From: Leucobacter ruminantium
GTDB lineage: Bacteria > Actinomycetota > Actinomycetes > Actinomycetales > Microbacteriaceae
Assembly (NCBI RefSeq): GCF_017565705.1
Contig: NZ_JAGDYL010000015.1
Span: 1-64,000, forward strand
Direction of reading: 5' to 3'
DNA: 64,000 bases
This document shows positions 17,575-26,070 of the stretch, one piece after another. The position numbers were made by a program, and so were the translations under genes. Numbering within the stretch: the first letter of the stretch is position 1; each line of letters opens with the position of its first letter. A model generated the notes under the pieces. It saw only the letters and a list, made by a program, of their open reading frames with translations, was not told where the DNA came from and did not search any database.

Positions 17575-18939
17575 ATGACTGCAGGCAACCGGCGGCCACA
17601 GGTGCTCGTCCTCACCCCTGACACTCTGGGAGAGAAGATGGCGGGCCCGGCGATCCGCGCGTTCGAGATCGCGAAAGCTCTGCACCGGGTCGCCGAGGTC
17701 CGGCTCGTCTCGACCGTCGGCAACTCTCTGCAAGCGCAGGCCTTCCCCGTGGAGCACGCCGGCGAGCATCTTCTGCGGCAGATCGTCTCGACGAGCGATG
17801 TGATCGTGGTCCAGGGACACCTGCTCTCTCAGTTCCCCTGGATCGCGGAAGGCGACGCCATACTCGTAGCGGATATCTACGATCCAATGCAGCTCGAGAT
17901 CCTGGAACATGGAAAGGAGTTCCCGCCCTTAGAGCGGATCGAGCATTCTCGGAATACCGTGGATGCGCTCTCCGCCCAGATCGAGCGCGCCGACTTCATG
18001 ATCTGCGCCTCCGAAAAGCAGCGGGATCTCTGGCTGGGCCACCTGGGCGCTCTCTGCCGCATCAATCCATACACGTACGACAACGACCAGAGCCTCCGCT
18101 CCCTCATCGATGTCGTTCCGTTCGGGATCCAAGATCAGGACCCGATTCAGCGGCGCCACGCCATCAAAGGCACCGTTCCCGGGATCTCGTCCGAGGACAA
18201 AGTCATCATCTGGGGCGGCGGTGTCTACAACTGGTTCGATCCGCTCACGCTGATCCGCGCCGTCGCGCTCCTGGCTCCGCGCCGTCCCGACCTCCGACTC
18301 TTCTTCCTCGGCGTGCAGCACCCGAATCCCCACGTTCCCGCCATGCGGATGGCGGCAGATGCGATGGCACTTGCGGACGAGCTGGGTATCCGCGATCGAC
18401 ATGTCTTCTTCAACCAGGAATGGGTGAAGTACGAGGAACGAGCGGACTACCTGCTCGACGCCGATCTGGGTGTCAGCACGCATTTCGACCACGTGGAGAC
18501 CGCCTTCAGCTTTCGCACTCGCATTCTCGACTATCTGTGGGCGGAACTCCCGATCATCAGCACTGCGGGAGACACCTTCGCCCAGGTCATCGCGGAATCC
18601 GAGCTCGGCGAGATCGTGGAGCCGGAGGACGAAGCGGCTCTCGCCGACGCGATCGAACGCGCTGTGTACGACGGGGGTCTCAACGGGCGCTACCGAGAGA
18701 ACGTGCGGCGCTACCGCACGAAGATGACGTGGTCGCGGGTCCTCGCCCCGCTCGTGAGTTTCTGCGAGAACCCGCAGCACGCCCCTGACTTCGGGAAGGG
18801 GATCATCCCTCCCCGTGAGACGCACCGTGCCGAGTTGCAGCAGCGTTTGGACGAGATCGAGCACAGCACCGCCTGGAAGGCGACTGCGAACATCCGGTCG
18901 GTGCTCGGAGCGCTGAAGTCCATCGTCCGGAGACGGTAA
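17575..18939 (+). CDS. GT4 glycosyltransferase, relative of the neighbouring fusion
   Basis: This encodes 454 aa; GGGACGGA sits just before the ATG. The sequence tracks the second half of the divergent fusion protein almost motif for motif: EKMAGPAIRAFEIAKALH, VADIYDPMQLEILEHG, WGGGVYNWFDPLTLIRA and FSFRTRILDYLWAELP. This implies a duplication of the GT4 part. The C-terminus carries a short helical segment with HSTAWKATANIRSVLGALKS, a Trp-containing basic tail common in cluster-encoded transferases and probably membrane-peripheral. The donor is unknown; rhamnose is plausible given the rml genes. It is followed by a 122-base gap before the secreted protein. Confidence 0.85.
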   Translation: MTAGNRRPQVLVLTPDTLGEKMAGPAIRAFEIAKALHRVAEVRLVSTVGNSLQAQAFPVEHAGEHLLRQIVSTSDVIVVQGHLLSQFPWIAEGDAILVADIYDPMQLEILEHGKEFPPLERIEHSRNTVDALSAQIERADFMICASEKQRDLWLGHLGALCRINPYTYDNDQSLRSLIDVVPFGIQDQDPIQRRHAIKGTVPGISSEDKVIIWGGGVYNWFDPLTLIRAVALLAPRRPDLRLFFLGVQHPNPHVPAMRMAADAMALADELGIRDRHVFFNQEWVKYEERADYLLDADLGVSTHFDHVETAFSFRTRILDYLWAELPIISTAGDTFAQVIAESELGEIVEPEDEAALADAIERAVYDGGLNGRYRENVRRYRTKMTWSRVLAPLVSFCENPQHAPDFGKGIIPPRETHRAELQQRLDEIEHSTAWKATANIRSVLGALKSIVRRR

Positions 18940-19061
18940 CTGCCGACGCCACGGGAAAGCCCTCCGGCAGCTCTCGGCAGCGGTCTCGCGTACGCTGGTG
19001 TAGTCAGCAGGATTCCAAGTTCAAGCGGAACGCATGAATCGCATCGAAGGGGTAGAGCAGG

Positions 19062-21458
19062 ATGGCGAAGACGCGCACTCGCAGATGGAATTCGCTTCTC
19101 GGCATTCTCTGCGTCTGTCTCGTAGCGCTCGCAGGAGTCCAGTTCCAGTTCGTCAGCCCTGCCAATGCGGCCGGAGCCGACGCCCGGAATTTCAACGCGG
19201 GGAACATCATCTCCGACTCGCTCTTCTACGACGGCAACGCGATGACGGCGGCCGACGTGCAAACCTTCTTGAACCAGCGCGTCCCTCGCTGTACGATCGG
19301 GGATCCTGGCAGAACCGCCGGGACCCCGTGGGGGACCACGAATATTGCACAGAACTGTTTGCGCGACTACTCGATGAACACCGTGTCCAAGGCGGCGAAT
19401 AACTACTGCGGTGCCTATGCTGGCCGTTCCGGGGAGAGCGCCGCCGAGATCATCGCCAAGGTGGGTCGCGCCTGCGGCATCAGCCAGCGAGTACTCCTGA
19501 TCACCCTCGAGAAGGAACAGAGCCTCGTCTCGGACAGCTGGCCCACGGTGCGTCAGCTCGATGTCGCCACGGGCTACGCATGCCCGGACTCGGGGCCGAA
19601 CTGGGCCGCGAATTGCAACCCCCAGTACTACGGCTTCCAGAACCAGGTCTATTATGCAGCCTGGCAACTGAAGGTCTATCGAGCGCACAGCGATCAGTAC
19701 AACTACAAGCCGTTCCGGACCAACACGATCCAATGGCACCCGAATCCGGAGTGCGGGTCCTCGCAGGTCTACATCGAGAACTGGGCGACCGCCGCGCTCT
19801 ACATCTACACACCGTATCGTCCGAACCAGGCCTCGCTCAACGCCCAGTGGGGCACTGGAGACAGTTGCTCGACGTACGGCAACCGTAACTTTTACATGTT
19901 CTACACCTCTTGGTTCGGTTCTACGCAGGGAATCAGCCATGCGAACCTGGATTCCGCCTCCGGTGAGTACGGCGGTATCCGCGTGAACGGGTGGGCCAGG
20001 AAGCTCACCGACCCGTCTACCGCCTACGTTTGGGCCAATGTGTACGACGCGAGCAACACACTGGTGACGAACAAGCTCATCGCCGCAAACCAACCGCTTG
20101 CGTGGTTCAACGGCCAGTTCCCGGGGTGGGGGAACAACCACGGCTTCAACGACCTGGTCTCAGCCCCGCCGGGAACATATCGTGTGGAGTTGTTCAACAC
20201 GAGTGTCAACAGCGAGTTCATCGCGTCCCGGACTGTGACAGTGCCGATCGGCCAGGGACATGTGGACTCGGTCTCTCAAGCCGTGGGCGGCATCCGCGTG
20301 CAGGGATGGTCCGTCGATTTCCGGACCGGAGGCGCCGCAGACACCGTCAAGGTCGTGCTGGACGGCAAGAACCCGCCGCTCACCTACCCGGCGAACAAGC
20401 CGACTTCCTGGATCAACACACTATTCCCGGGCATGGGCAATGACCACGCGTTCGACTTCGTCGTACCCGCGTCCACGGGTAAACACACGATCTGCGTCTA
20501 CGGGGCAGCTGGGTTGCTCCAGCCATGCTCCACCATCACTCTGGGTCATGCGGAACGCGGGAGTCTCGACGTCGCCGAACGAGCCGAGGGAGGGGTGCGA
20601 GTAGCGGGGTGGGCCGTGGACCTTGCTTCGGCTTCACCGTCGTCCGTAGACGTGACCGTGAACGGGGTGAAGGCGACGGTGCTCGCCGACAAGCCCGTCT
20701 CCTGGTTCGAAGCTCTCTATCCCGGCGCTGGGACCGGCCATGGCTTCGACGCGGTCGTTCCCGTCGCAGTTCCAAAGAGCGGCAACTACGAGGTCTGCAT
20801 CTTCGGCAAGGTCACCGGCCAGCGTCTCAGCTGCAGGAATGCGCAGTTGCTCGGCGGTGAGAGCACATCATTCGACTCGGCCACCGCGACTGTCGGCCAG
20901 ATTCGAATCACAGGCTGGTCCGCGGTCCTGGGGAAGCCCGATCCCTCGTACATCTGGGTGAACGTCGACGGCGTCGGACAGATGTACGGCGCGAACGCAA
21001 ACCTTCCCTGGTTCAACAACTATGCCCCTGGCAGCGGTAACAACCACGGGTTCGACATCTCGTTCGCAGCGACGACGGGAAGGCACGAGGTCTGCGTCTA
21101 CACCGCGCGTACGGGTGCGAGCGCGGGTTGTCGAGTCGTCCACGTCCCCGCACCCGCGGAACAGGGACATCTCGACGGCGTCACTCTCGATGCCGCGTCG
21201 CAAACGCTCCGGGTCTGGGGCTGGTCGCACATCGCGGGACAGCCGGCGCCCTCGTACGTCTGGATCGACGTCAACGGCTCGGGGAGACCCTACCAGGCGA
21301 ACGTGGAACTCGGTTGGTTCAATTCGTTCGCACCGGGTCAGGGGAACGCTCACGGGTTCGATGTGACGCTCCCGGCGAATCGAGGAGCCAATCGAGTGTG
21401 CGTTTCGGGCATGGGAGGCCCGACGGCCTACGGCTGCCAGACCGTAACACTCCCCTAG
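19062..21458 (+). CDS. Secreted protein: lysozyme-like N-domain plus five GW/HGF repeats
   Basis: This encodes 798 aa. A Sec signal peptide covers 1-37 (TRTRRW, hydrophobic core, then SPANA). Residues about 42-286 form a Cys-containing domain with MTAADVQTFLNQRVP, ISQRVLLITLEKEQSLVS and TAALYIYTPYRPNQ. Relatives are often labelled hemagglutinin, and the LxxLExEQ helix resembles the catalytic-Glu helix of lytic transglycosylases (E150 or E152). Five repeats of about 100 residues follow (about 292-394, 398-495, 499-597, 601-696 and 700-798). Each has IR(V/I)xGW, a W(F/I)N and a GxxHxF(D/N) core; the last four have a Cys pair. No LPxTG or TM anchor is present. Likely role: wall or glycan binding. 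Confidence 0.8.
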   Translation: MAKTRTRRWNSLLGILCVCLVALAGVQFQFVSPANAAGADARNFNAGNIISDSLFYDGNAMTAADVQTFLNQRVPRCTIGDPGRTAGTPWGTTNIAQNCLRDYSMNTVSKAANNYCGAYAGRSGESAAEIIAKVGRACGISQRVLLITLEKEQSLVSDSWPTVRQLDVATGYACPDSGPNWAANCNPQYYGFQNQVYYAAWQLKVYRAHSDQYNYKPFRTNTIQWHPNPECGSSQVYIENWATAALYIYTPYRPNQASLNAQWGTGDSCSTYGNRNFYMFYTSWFGSTQGISHANLDSASGEYGGIRVNGWARKLTDPSTAYVWANVYDASNTLVTNKLIAANQPLAWFNGQFPGWGNNHGFNDLVSAPPGTYRVELFNTSVNSEFIASRTVTVPIGQGHVDSVSQAVGGIRVQGWSVDFRTGGAADTVKVVLDGKNPPLTYPANKPTSWINTLFPGMGNDHAFDFVVPASTGKHTICVYGAAGLLQPCSTITLGHAERGSLDVAERAEGGVRVAGWAVDLASASPSSVDVTVNGVKATVLADKPVSWFEALYPGAGTGHGFDAVVPVAVPKSGNYEVCIFGKVTGQRLSCRNAQLLGGESTSFDSATATVGQIRITGWSAVLGKPDPSYIWVNVDGVGQMYGANANLPWFNNYAPGSGNNHGFDISFAATTGRHEVCVYTARTGASAGCRVVHVPAPAEQGHLDGVTLDAASQTLRVWGWSHIAGQPAPSYVWIDVNGSGRPYQANVELGWFNSFAPGQGNAHGFDVTLPANRGANRVCVSGMGGPTAYGCQTVTLP

Positions 21459-21503
21459 CCCGCCGAGCATGCCAACGGACTCCGACCGGTACGAGGTCGT
21501 CGG

Positions 21504-23471
21504 TCAGGGGCATACCACTGCTGAGCGGACCGCTTGCAGGTAGGTCCGCCCGAATCGCTGAGTCGGCTCGAGGACGGCGCCCTCAGCCCACTCGTTCCAT
21601 GCGTTGATGAAGACGACACGGTGTCCGGCAGGCCTATCCTGAAGCGCGGTCACTGCCGTTCGCAACCATCGCCGGAACGTATACGGGTTCGAGCCGAGCC
21701 AGAATGTCGGGTTGCCCTGTCGACGCGCCGTATTGTCGAAGTTCACCAGGACACCCGGGTAGCGATACCCCTCGATGCCGCCGAGAAGGGCTTCCTCCGC
21801 CTCTGCGACCATGCCGTCGTAGCGAAAGATCCCACCCGCGAAACCGGGTGCGAGTCGCAACCGAGCGTGATCGGCGCCGACCCATCGGCGGTTATGCGGC
21901 GGGAACTCCAGAGTGCCGTCAAGGCCGGCTTCCCGTACATCTCCGTCGATCCCGGCGAAGCCGGAGCCGACATCTACGGTGATGAGTTCGATGCCGGGGA
22001 GGCCGAACTCCTCAGCCCGACGGCGCCAATGCTCGATCACCCGTTCGAAATCGGGGATGTGCGAGATGCGGTACACGGCGATCAGGGGTCGCCCGTCGAT
22101 GCGCATATAGCGTTCGTCGCAGATGAGGTGCCGGATGTCGTCGATGAACTGTTCCGCTGGTACGCGATCGTAGTCCTGAGCGATCAGCACGTTCGTCTCG
22201 CTGCCGTCCCACGTGCGCGTCCAGTTCTCATTCGCCCACATCAGGCAGAACGGGTGATCATCGTCCGAGGCGACCAGCTCCTCCACGGGGAGGTCCATCA
22301 ACCTCTTGCCCGCGAACCAGTAGTAGTAGTACATGAAGCCCTCGAGGCCGGACTTCTTGGCGAGTTCGTACTGTCGGGGGCGAACGGAGGGGTCGCGCAG
22401 GTCGTAGTAGCCGAGATCACTCGGGAGATTGGGCTGACGGTGCCCGGGGAACACGGGTTTGGCGGCCGCGACGTTGTTCCACTCGGTGAACCCTTCGCCC
22501 CACCACGCGTTGTTCTCCGGGAAGGTGTGGAACTGCGGAAGGTAGAAAGGATACACGCGCGCCTCGGGCTCCATCGGAGACGCGGGGTCGTAGCGCCGCC
22601 AGCTCTCGCGCTCGGCTGCGTCGTTCAGATCCTGCACTTCGCGAAGAGAGAAGCCCGCCTCCTCGCACAGAATGCCGACCGCTCGCTCTATTGCGTGCGC
22701 TGTGGTGCCGTCGACCTGACCCTGCTCGTCATCAAAATCCTCGGACGACAGGTCCAGCGCCCGCAAGCCGTTGAGCAGGAACCCGCGGACCCAGTAGATC
22801 GAGCCCGAGGCGAACAGGAGCTCGCTCGGTGCGAGGTCGAGTTCCAGACGCCTCAGCAACTCTGCGGTGAGCTGCTGGTCACCTCCCCAGTGCTCCGGCC
22901 CGACCAGGCAATTCTCAGCTGTGATCAACCCGATCGACGGATCCTCGGCGAATGCCGAGAGGATATCCCGCATGCGGTCGACGTCTCCGGCGAGCTCATC
23001 GAGAAACGCATTCCTCCATTCCTCGCCTGTCCCGCCGAGCGACTCGTGAGACTCCCTCCACTCGCTCTTCTTGGTGTGCACCTTGAACACCAGGTCGTAG
23101 GGCTCGAGCAACCCCGCGTTCACCACCGAGATCATCGGCAGGATATCGCGGCCGCGGTTCGGAACATCGAGCACGCGCAGACCCCGGAGATGCCCCCCTG
23201 CCTCGGTCGGCTCGAGCGAGAGAGGCAGCCCTGACGCATTGGTCACGATCAGGTCGAAGGGCACCGGAAGCTCCGCGATACGCTCCAAGATCTCACCGAC
23301 GAGTTCCTGGTAGTAGACGTGGACGAGCACCCCCACCCGAGGCACGGTCCCCTCCGCACCGACACGCTGCCACTCCGGTCGCCCGTCGTGCCGCAACTTG
23401 TCCGAGCGACGTTCCACCCAGCGCTCGTAGGAACTCGGGTGTTGCAGTGGCGGACGTTTGGCTGCCCTCAC
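21504..23471 (-). CDS. RgpF-WbsX two-domain glycosyltransferase
   Basis: This encodes 655 aa. GTG 23471 is chosen because GGAG lies five bases upstream; the frame is open further but would run into the next gene. Residues about 40-290 are rhamnan-synthesis-F-like (VGVLVHVYYQELVGEIL, DLVFKVHTKKSEW, the FASGSIYWVRG region). Residues about 310-650 are WbsX/GH99-like (FYLPQFHTFPENNAWWGEGF, FTEWNNV, MWANENWTRTWDG, FINAWNEWAEG). Both domain types occur in rhamnan and O-antigen loci. The protein probably extends a rhamnose-rich chain. It is convergent with the secreted repeat protein and downstream of a second RgpF-type gene. Confidence 0.85.
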   Translation of the reverse strand: MRAAKRPPLQHPSSYERWVERRSDKLRHDGRPEWQRVGAEGTVPRVGVLVHVYYQELVGEILERIAELPVPFDLIVTNASGLPLSLEPTEAGGHLRGLRVLDVPNRGRDILPMISVVNAGLLEPYDLVFKVHTKKSEWRESHESLGGTGEEWRNAFLDELAGDVDRMRDILSAFAEDPSIGLITAENCLVGPEHWGGDQQLTAELLRRLELDLAPSELLFASGSIYWVRGFLLNGLRALDLSSEDFDDEQGQVDGTTAHAIERAVGILCEEAGFSLREVQDLNDAAERESWRRYDPASPMEPEARVYPFYLPQFHTFPENNAWWGEGFTEWNNVAAAKPVFPGHRQPNLPSDLGYYDLRDPSVRPRQYELAKKSGLEGFMYYYYWFAGKRLMDLPVEELVASDDDHPFCLMWANENWTRTWDGSETNVLIAQDYDRVPAEQFIDDIRHLICDERYMRIDGRPLIAVYRISHIPDFERVIEHWRRRAEEFGLPGIELITVDVGSGFAGIDGDVREAGLDGTLEFPPHNRRWVGADHARLRLAPGFAGGIFRYDGMVAEAEEALLGGIEGYRYPGVLVNFDNTARRQGNPTFWLGSNPYTFRRWLRTAVTALQDRPAGHRVVFINAWNEWAEGAVLEPTQRFGRTYLQAVRSAVVCP

Positions 23472-23526
23472 GATTGCTCCGTTTCTCGTACGTCTGAAAG
23501 TGCGCTCACCGATCGAGTGCCTCGCA

Positions 23527-24357
23527 TCAGGCGGGCTCGAACCACTGCATCGGATCCTGCTCCCATCGCTCGCGGACCTCAGCGACGATCCGCTCACGCA
23601 GCGCGGCGGGCTGGTCCTCGCGGAGCAGTTCACGCTTCACGAACGGAAACCCGTTCCGCAGCAGGACGTCCCAGCTATCGTATGCGGGGTTGATCTGACC
23701 GCGACCGACCAGACCTACGGGAATGAAGGACTCGGCGGTCAACATCTCACGGTCGATGAGCCTCGACAGTCCGATCTCATACTCGCGGATGAGCAGATTC
23801 TTATCTCCGATCTCACGGATCGAACCCCAGAACCTGTTCAGCGGATATGCACGAAGCACACCTCGCCGGAAGCCGAGCGTGAAACTCTGGAGGTGAAGCT
23901 CCACCTGTTCGGAACAGGTCGCCGCCCAGACATCGGCGGTCGAATGTTCGAAGTGATCGATCATACGATCGATGTCGCCGAACGGGCCGACGAGGCTGTC
24001 ATTCACCAGCAGCACATGCTCCCTGCCCGCGAGCTTCGGGAACTGATCGATACCGACCGCCCAGGAACCGAAGTCGTATCCCACGTTCGGACGCCACATG
24101 ATGGTCGGCCGAATCGCTTCCTCGTTCGCAGGCCACTGAGCCCGGGCGCCCCCGCTCGCCGCACGGATGAGAACCACGTCGTACCCACGACCGCTCAGCG
24201 CCCGAGTCAGCTCGATGACGCTTCTGGAGAAGCGATCGGATTCGCCGTAGCTAGCGAAGAAGGCGGCCCTCGTCCCCTCGAGACCACGCGGACTCGGACT
24301 GATCGACCTGTCGGTCCGCAGAAGCGGATTCCGCAGGCGGGCAATCGTCGGCTTCAC
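23527..24357 (-). CDS. RgpF-type (rhamnan synthesis F) glycosyltransferase
   Basis: This encodes 276 aa. GTG 24357 has an excellent ribosome site (GGAGG, five bases upstream) and overlaps the preceding stop by four bases. A start at 24426 would give 299 aa but lies inside the preceding gene. Motifs are AAFFASYGESDRFSRSVIEL, GYDFGSWAVGID, VLLVNDSLVGPFGDIDRMI and WAATCSEQVELHLQSF. These fit the DUF/RgpF family of rhamnose chain enzymes in streptococci, where RgpF extends polyrhamnose. It reads into the RgpF-WbsX gene 55 bases later. The substrate is inferred from family and from the dTDP-rhamnose genes 8 kb away. Confidence 0.82.
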   Translation of the reverse strand: MKPTIARLRNPLLRTDRSISPSPRGLEGTRAAFFASYGESDRFSRSVIELTRALSGRGYDVVLIRAASGGARAQWPANEEAIRPTIMWRPNVGYDFGSWAVGIDQFPKLAGREHVLLVNDSLVGPFGDIDRMIDHFEHSTADVWAATCSEQVELHLQSFTLGFRRGVLRAYPLNRFWGSIREIGDKNLLIREYEIGLSRLIDREMLTAESFIPVGLVGRGQINPAYDSWDVLLRNGFPFVKRELLREDQPAALRERIVAEVRERWEQDPMQWFEPA

Positions 24358-24623
24358 CTGATCCTCCGACGCAGCACTGAGGAGAGGAGGCGACGCGTCC
24401 TGCGCAACGGACGCGTGATTCTCCACGAAAGCGAAGAGCGCATCTCGACCAGTCGCTCACGGTTCCCGTCGTTCTCGAGTCGAAGCGCATTCAGCGTTGC
24501 GCTGAGCTGAGCATTCCTGCGTTCGAGCCCGAGGAGTCGACTCCGCATCTCGGTATACGCACGCTGCAGAGCAGCGTCATCGGAAACCGGGTCCGGTACG
24601 TCGGCCGGGGGGACATCATTCAC
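24354..24623 (-). CDS. Orphan coiled-coil protein with basic amphipathic tail
   Basis: This encodes 89 aa from GTG 24623 (AGG nine bases upstream); its stop overlaps the rgpF-type start by four bases (GTGA), so it is very likely translated. Residues 1-16 are acidic and Pro-rich. Residues 17-62 have heptad-like Leu/Met spacing (coiled coil). Residues 64-89 contain SSLSWRITRPLRRTRRLL and end very basic. The SxSWRxTxPLR tail is normally found fused at the end of polysaccharide glycosyltransferases; here it is a free small protein. It may be a scaffold or membrane tether for neighbouring transferases. Family not recognised; role is inference. Confidence 0.65.
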   Translation of the reverse strand: MNDVPPADVPDPVSDDAALQRAYTEMRSRLLGLERRNAQLSATLNALRLENDGNRERLVEMRSSLSWRITRPLRRTRRLLSSVLRRRIR

Positions 24624-24693
24624 GATCGACAGCCTTTCATCAGTGGGACGGTTCCTCCCAATGCGCGAATACCCATGGTACTCGACCGAGAAA

Positions 24694-25986
24694 TCAGCCC
24701 CTTCTGCCGGGTAGCATCCGTCCCACCGCATGGGCGAACCGAAAAACGGTGCTCCCCCGCAACGCTTCGTTCTCGGCGCGCAGCTCCTGCATGCCCTGGA
24801 GCATCTGCGCATCGCCGTGGTCGATGCGGTCTTTTAGGCGCTGCATCTCCGCGGCGAGTGCTCGGTTCTGCGACGCAAGAGTCTGGTTGCGCGCTTGGAG
24901 CTCATCGACCAGCCGCTCCTGCTCCGCGCCGCGCTGCATCAGCTCTGCGCACCTCCACCGCAACGGGCGAGAGGGGAACTCGGAACGGGCACGGGAAACG
25001 AAGTCGACGAAGACTTCCGCTCTCCGAGCGAAGGAGTGCCGCTCCAGTACGACCGCCTGCAGTCGTGCCACGAGACTGCTGCGCTTCTCCTCGTCCTCCA
25101 AGTACAGGTCGAGAAGACGCTGCAGTTCGCTCGCGTTCTCCGCAACCGGAGTCTCCCCCAGGCCGAGTTCCTCGAGACCCTCCCTGCAATTGGTGATCAC
25201 CAGCGCTCCGGTTGCCAGCGCTTCGAATAGACGGCTGTTCTGGTTTCCGAACTCGTGCGTCGAAGGCGTCATATCGTCCAGCACGACACGGCTCCGAGCA
25301 TACACATCGGCGACTTCCGCGTATTCGAGCATCGGTTCTACGACGACGTCCGGACTCAACTCGAGCGGAGCACCCTCTCGGTGACCGTACCAGTGGATGC
25401 CGTCGGCAGCGCGGAGGTCGCGCAGCATCCCCAGCATCCCCCGGTCATAGCCCCAGTAGTTCATGGTCGTCGAAACCGCCAGATCACGTTCCTCTCCGGT
25501 GGAACGGAACATCTCCGTATCCGCACCGATCGGCAGCACGCCAGTGAGTCCCTCGAACGCCTCGGCGAGGTGGGTCGCCGCCGCAGAAGAAGAGGCGAGA
25601 ACGCCATCGTGCTGAAGCAGTATTGGCGACGTCGCCCATTCCCGCACCCAATTGCGCGCCCAGGCGATCCTGACGATTTCCTCCCCCAAGCCAGTCAGCG
25701 GGATCCCCTGAATCATCGATACGCATACTGTGGTGCCCGCTGGCACCGCTTCCAGCCATTCATCCCGCCCTTGGAAGGCGACGCCCCAACCGAGCGCGTC
25801 CAGAGCGCGTGCAAGCCCGAGGGCGACGAACAGGTCGCCCCTGCCTTCCTCGAGGTCGACGCTGTATACCTTGAACAGAACGTTCTCGGCACGGTCATCG
25901 GCGAACGTTCCTTCGAGGAGCCGTGTGTGCGCCGAGGCGATGGTACCGCCTCGAGGAGGAGCGCTTTCGTGAGACATACCCCTCAT
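24694..25986 (-). CDS. GT4-like glycosyltransferase with C-terminal coiled coil
   Basis: This encodes 430 aa from 25986; an ATG at 25977 is equally possible and neither has a well-spaced ribosome site. The GT-B domain has DLFVALGLARALDALG and STHEFGNQNSRLFEALATG, with the Glu of FEALATG, followed by VITNCREGLEELGL. From about residue 350 the chain becomes a long heptad-rich helix (LVDELQARNQTLASQNRALA and onwards) ending in a short hydrophobic/basic tail FAHAVGRMLPGRRG. The coil could assemble with the 89-aa coiled-coil protein encoded 70 bases downstream. It resembles CgeB-like GT4 enzymes. Donor unknown. Confidence 0.78.
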   Translation of the reverse strand: MRGMSHESAPPRGGTIASAHTRLLEGTFADDRAENVLFKVYSVDLEEGRGDLFVALGLARALDALGWGVAFQGRDEWLEAVPAGTTVCVSMIQGIPLTGLGEEIVRIAWARNWVREWATSPILLQHDGVLASSSAAATHLAEAFEGLTGVLPIGADTEMFRSTGEERDLAVSTTMNYWGYDRGMLGMLRDLRAADGIHWYGHREGAPLELSPDVVVEPMLEYAEVADVYARSRVVLDDMTPSTHEFGNQNSRLFEALATGALVITNCREGLEELGLGETPVAENASELQRLLDLYLEDEEKRSSLVARLQAVVLERHSFARRAEVFVDFVSRARSEFPSRPLRWRCAELMQRGAEQERLVDELQARNQTLASQNRALAAEMQRLKDRIDHGDAQMLQGMQELRAENEALRGSTVFRFAHAVGRMLPGRRG

Positions 25987-26070
25987 GATGGCCGATGAGC
26001 GGCGAGCGCGCCAACACCGGGAATCTCACCAGCACGTCATCCCGGTTGGAATCTTCTCTTGACCGGCGTC

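Noticed and set aside
21470-21503. Short dyad CCGACC...GGTCG between the secreted protein and the WbsX gene
   Set aside because: The stem is only about five pairs and lacks a T run, too weak to call a terminator.
23472-23633. The N-terminal extension of the RgpF-WbsX frame
   Set aside because: It overlaps the end of the preceding rgpF-type gene, and a GTG with a well-spaced GGAG exists at 23471.
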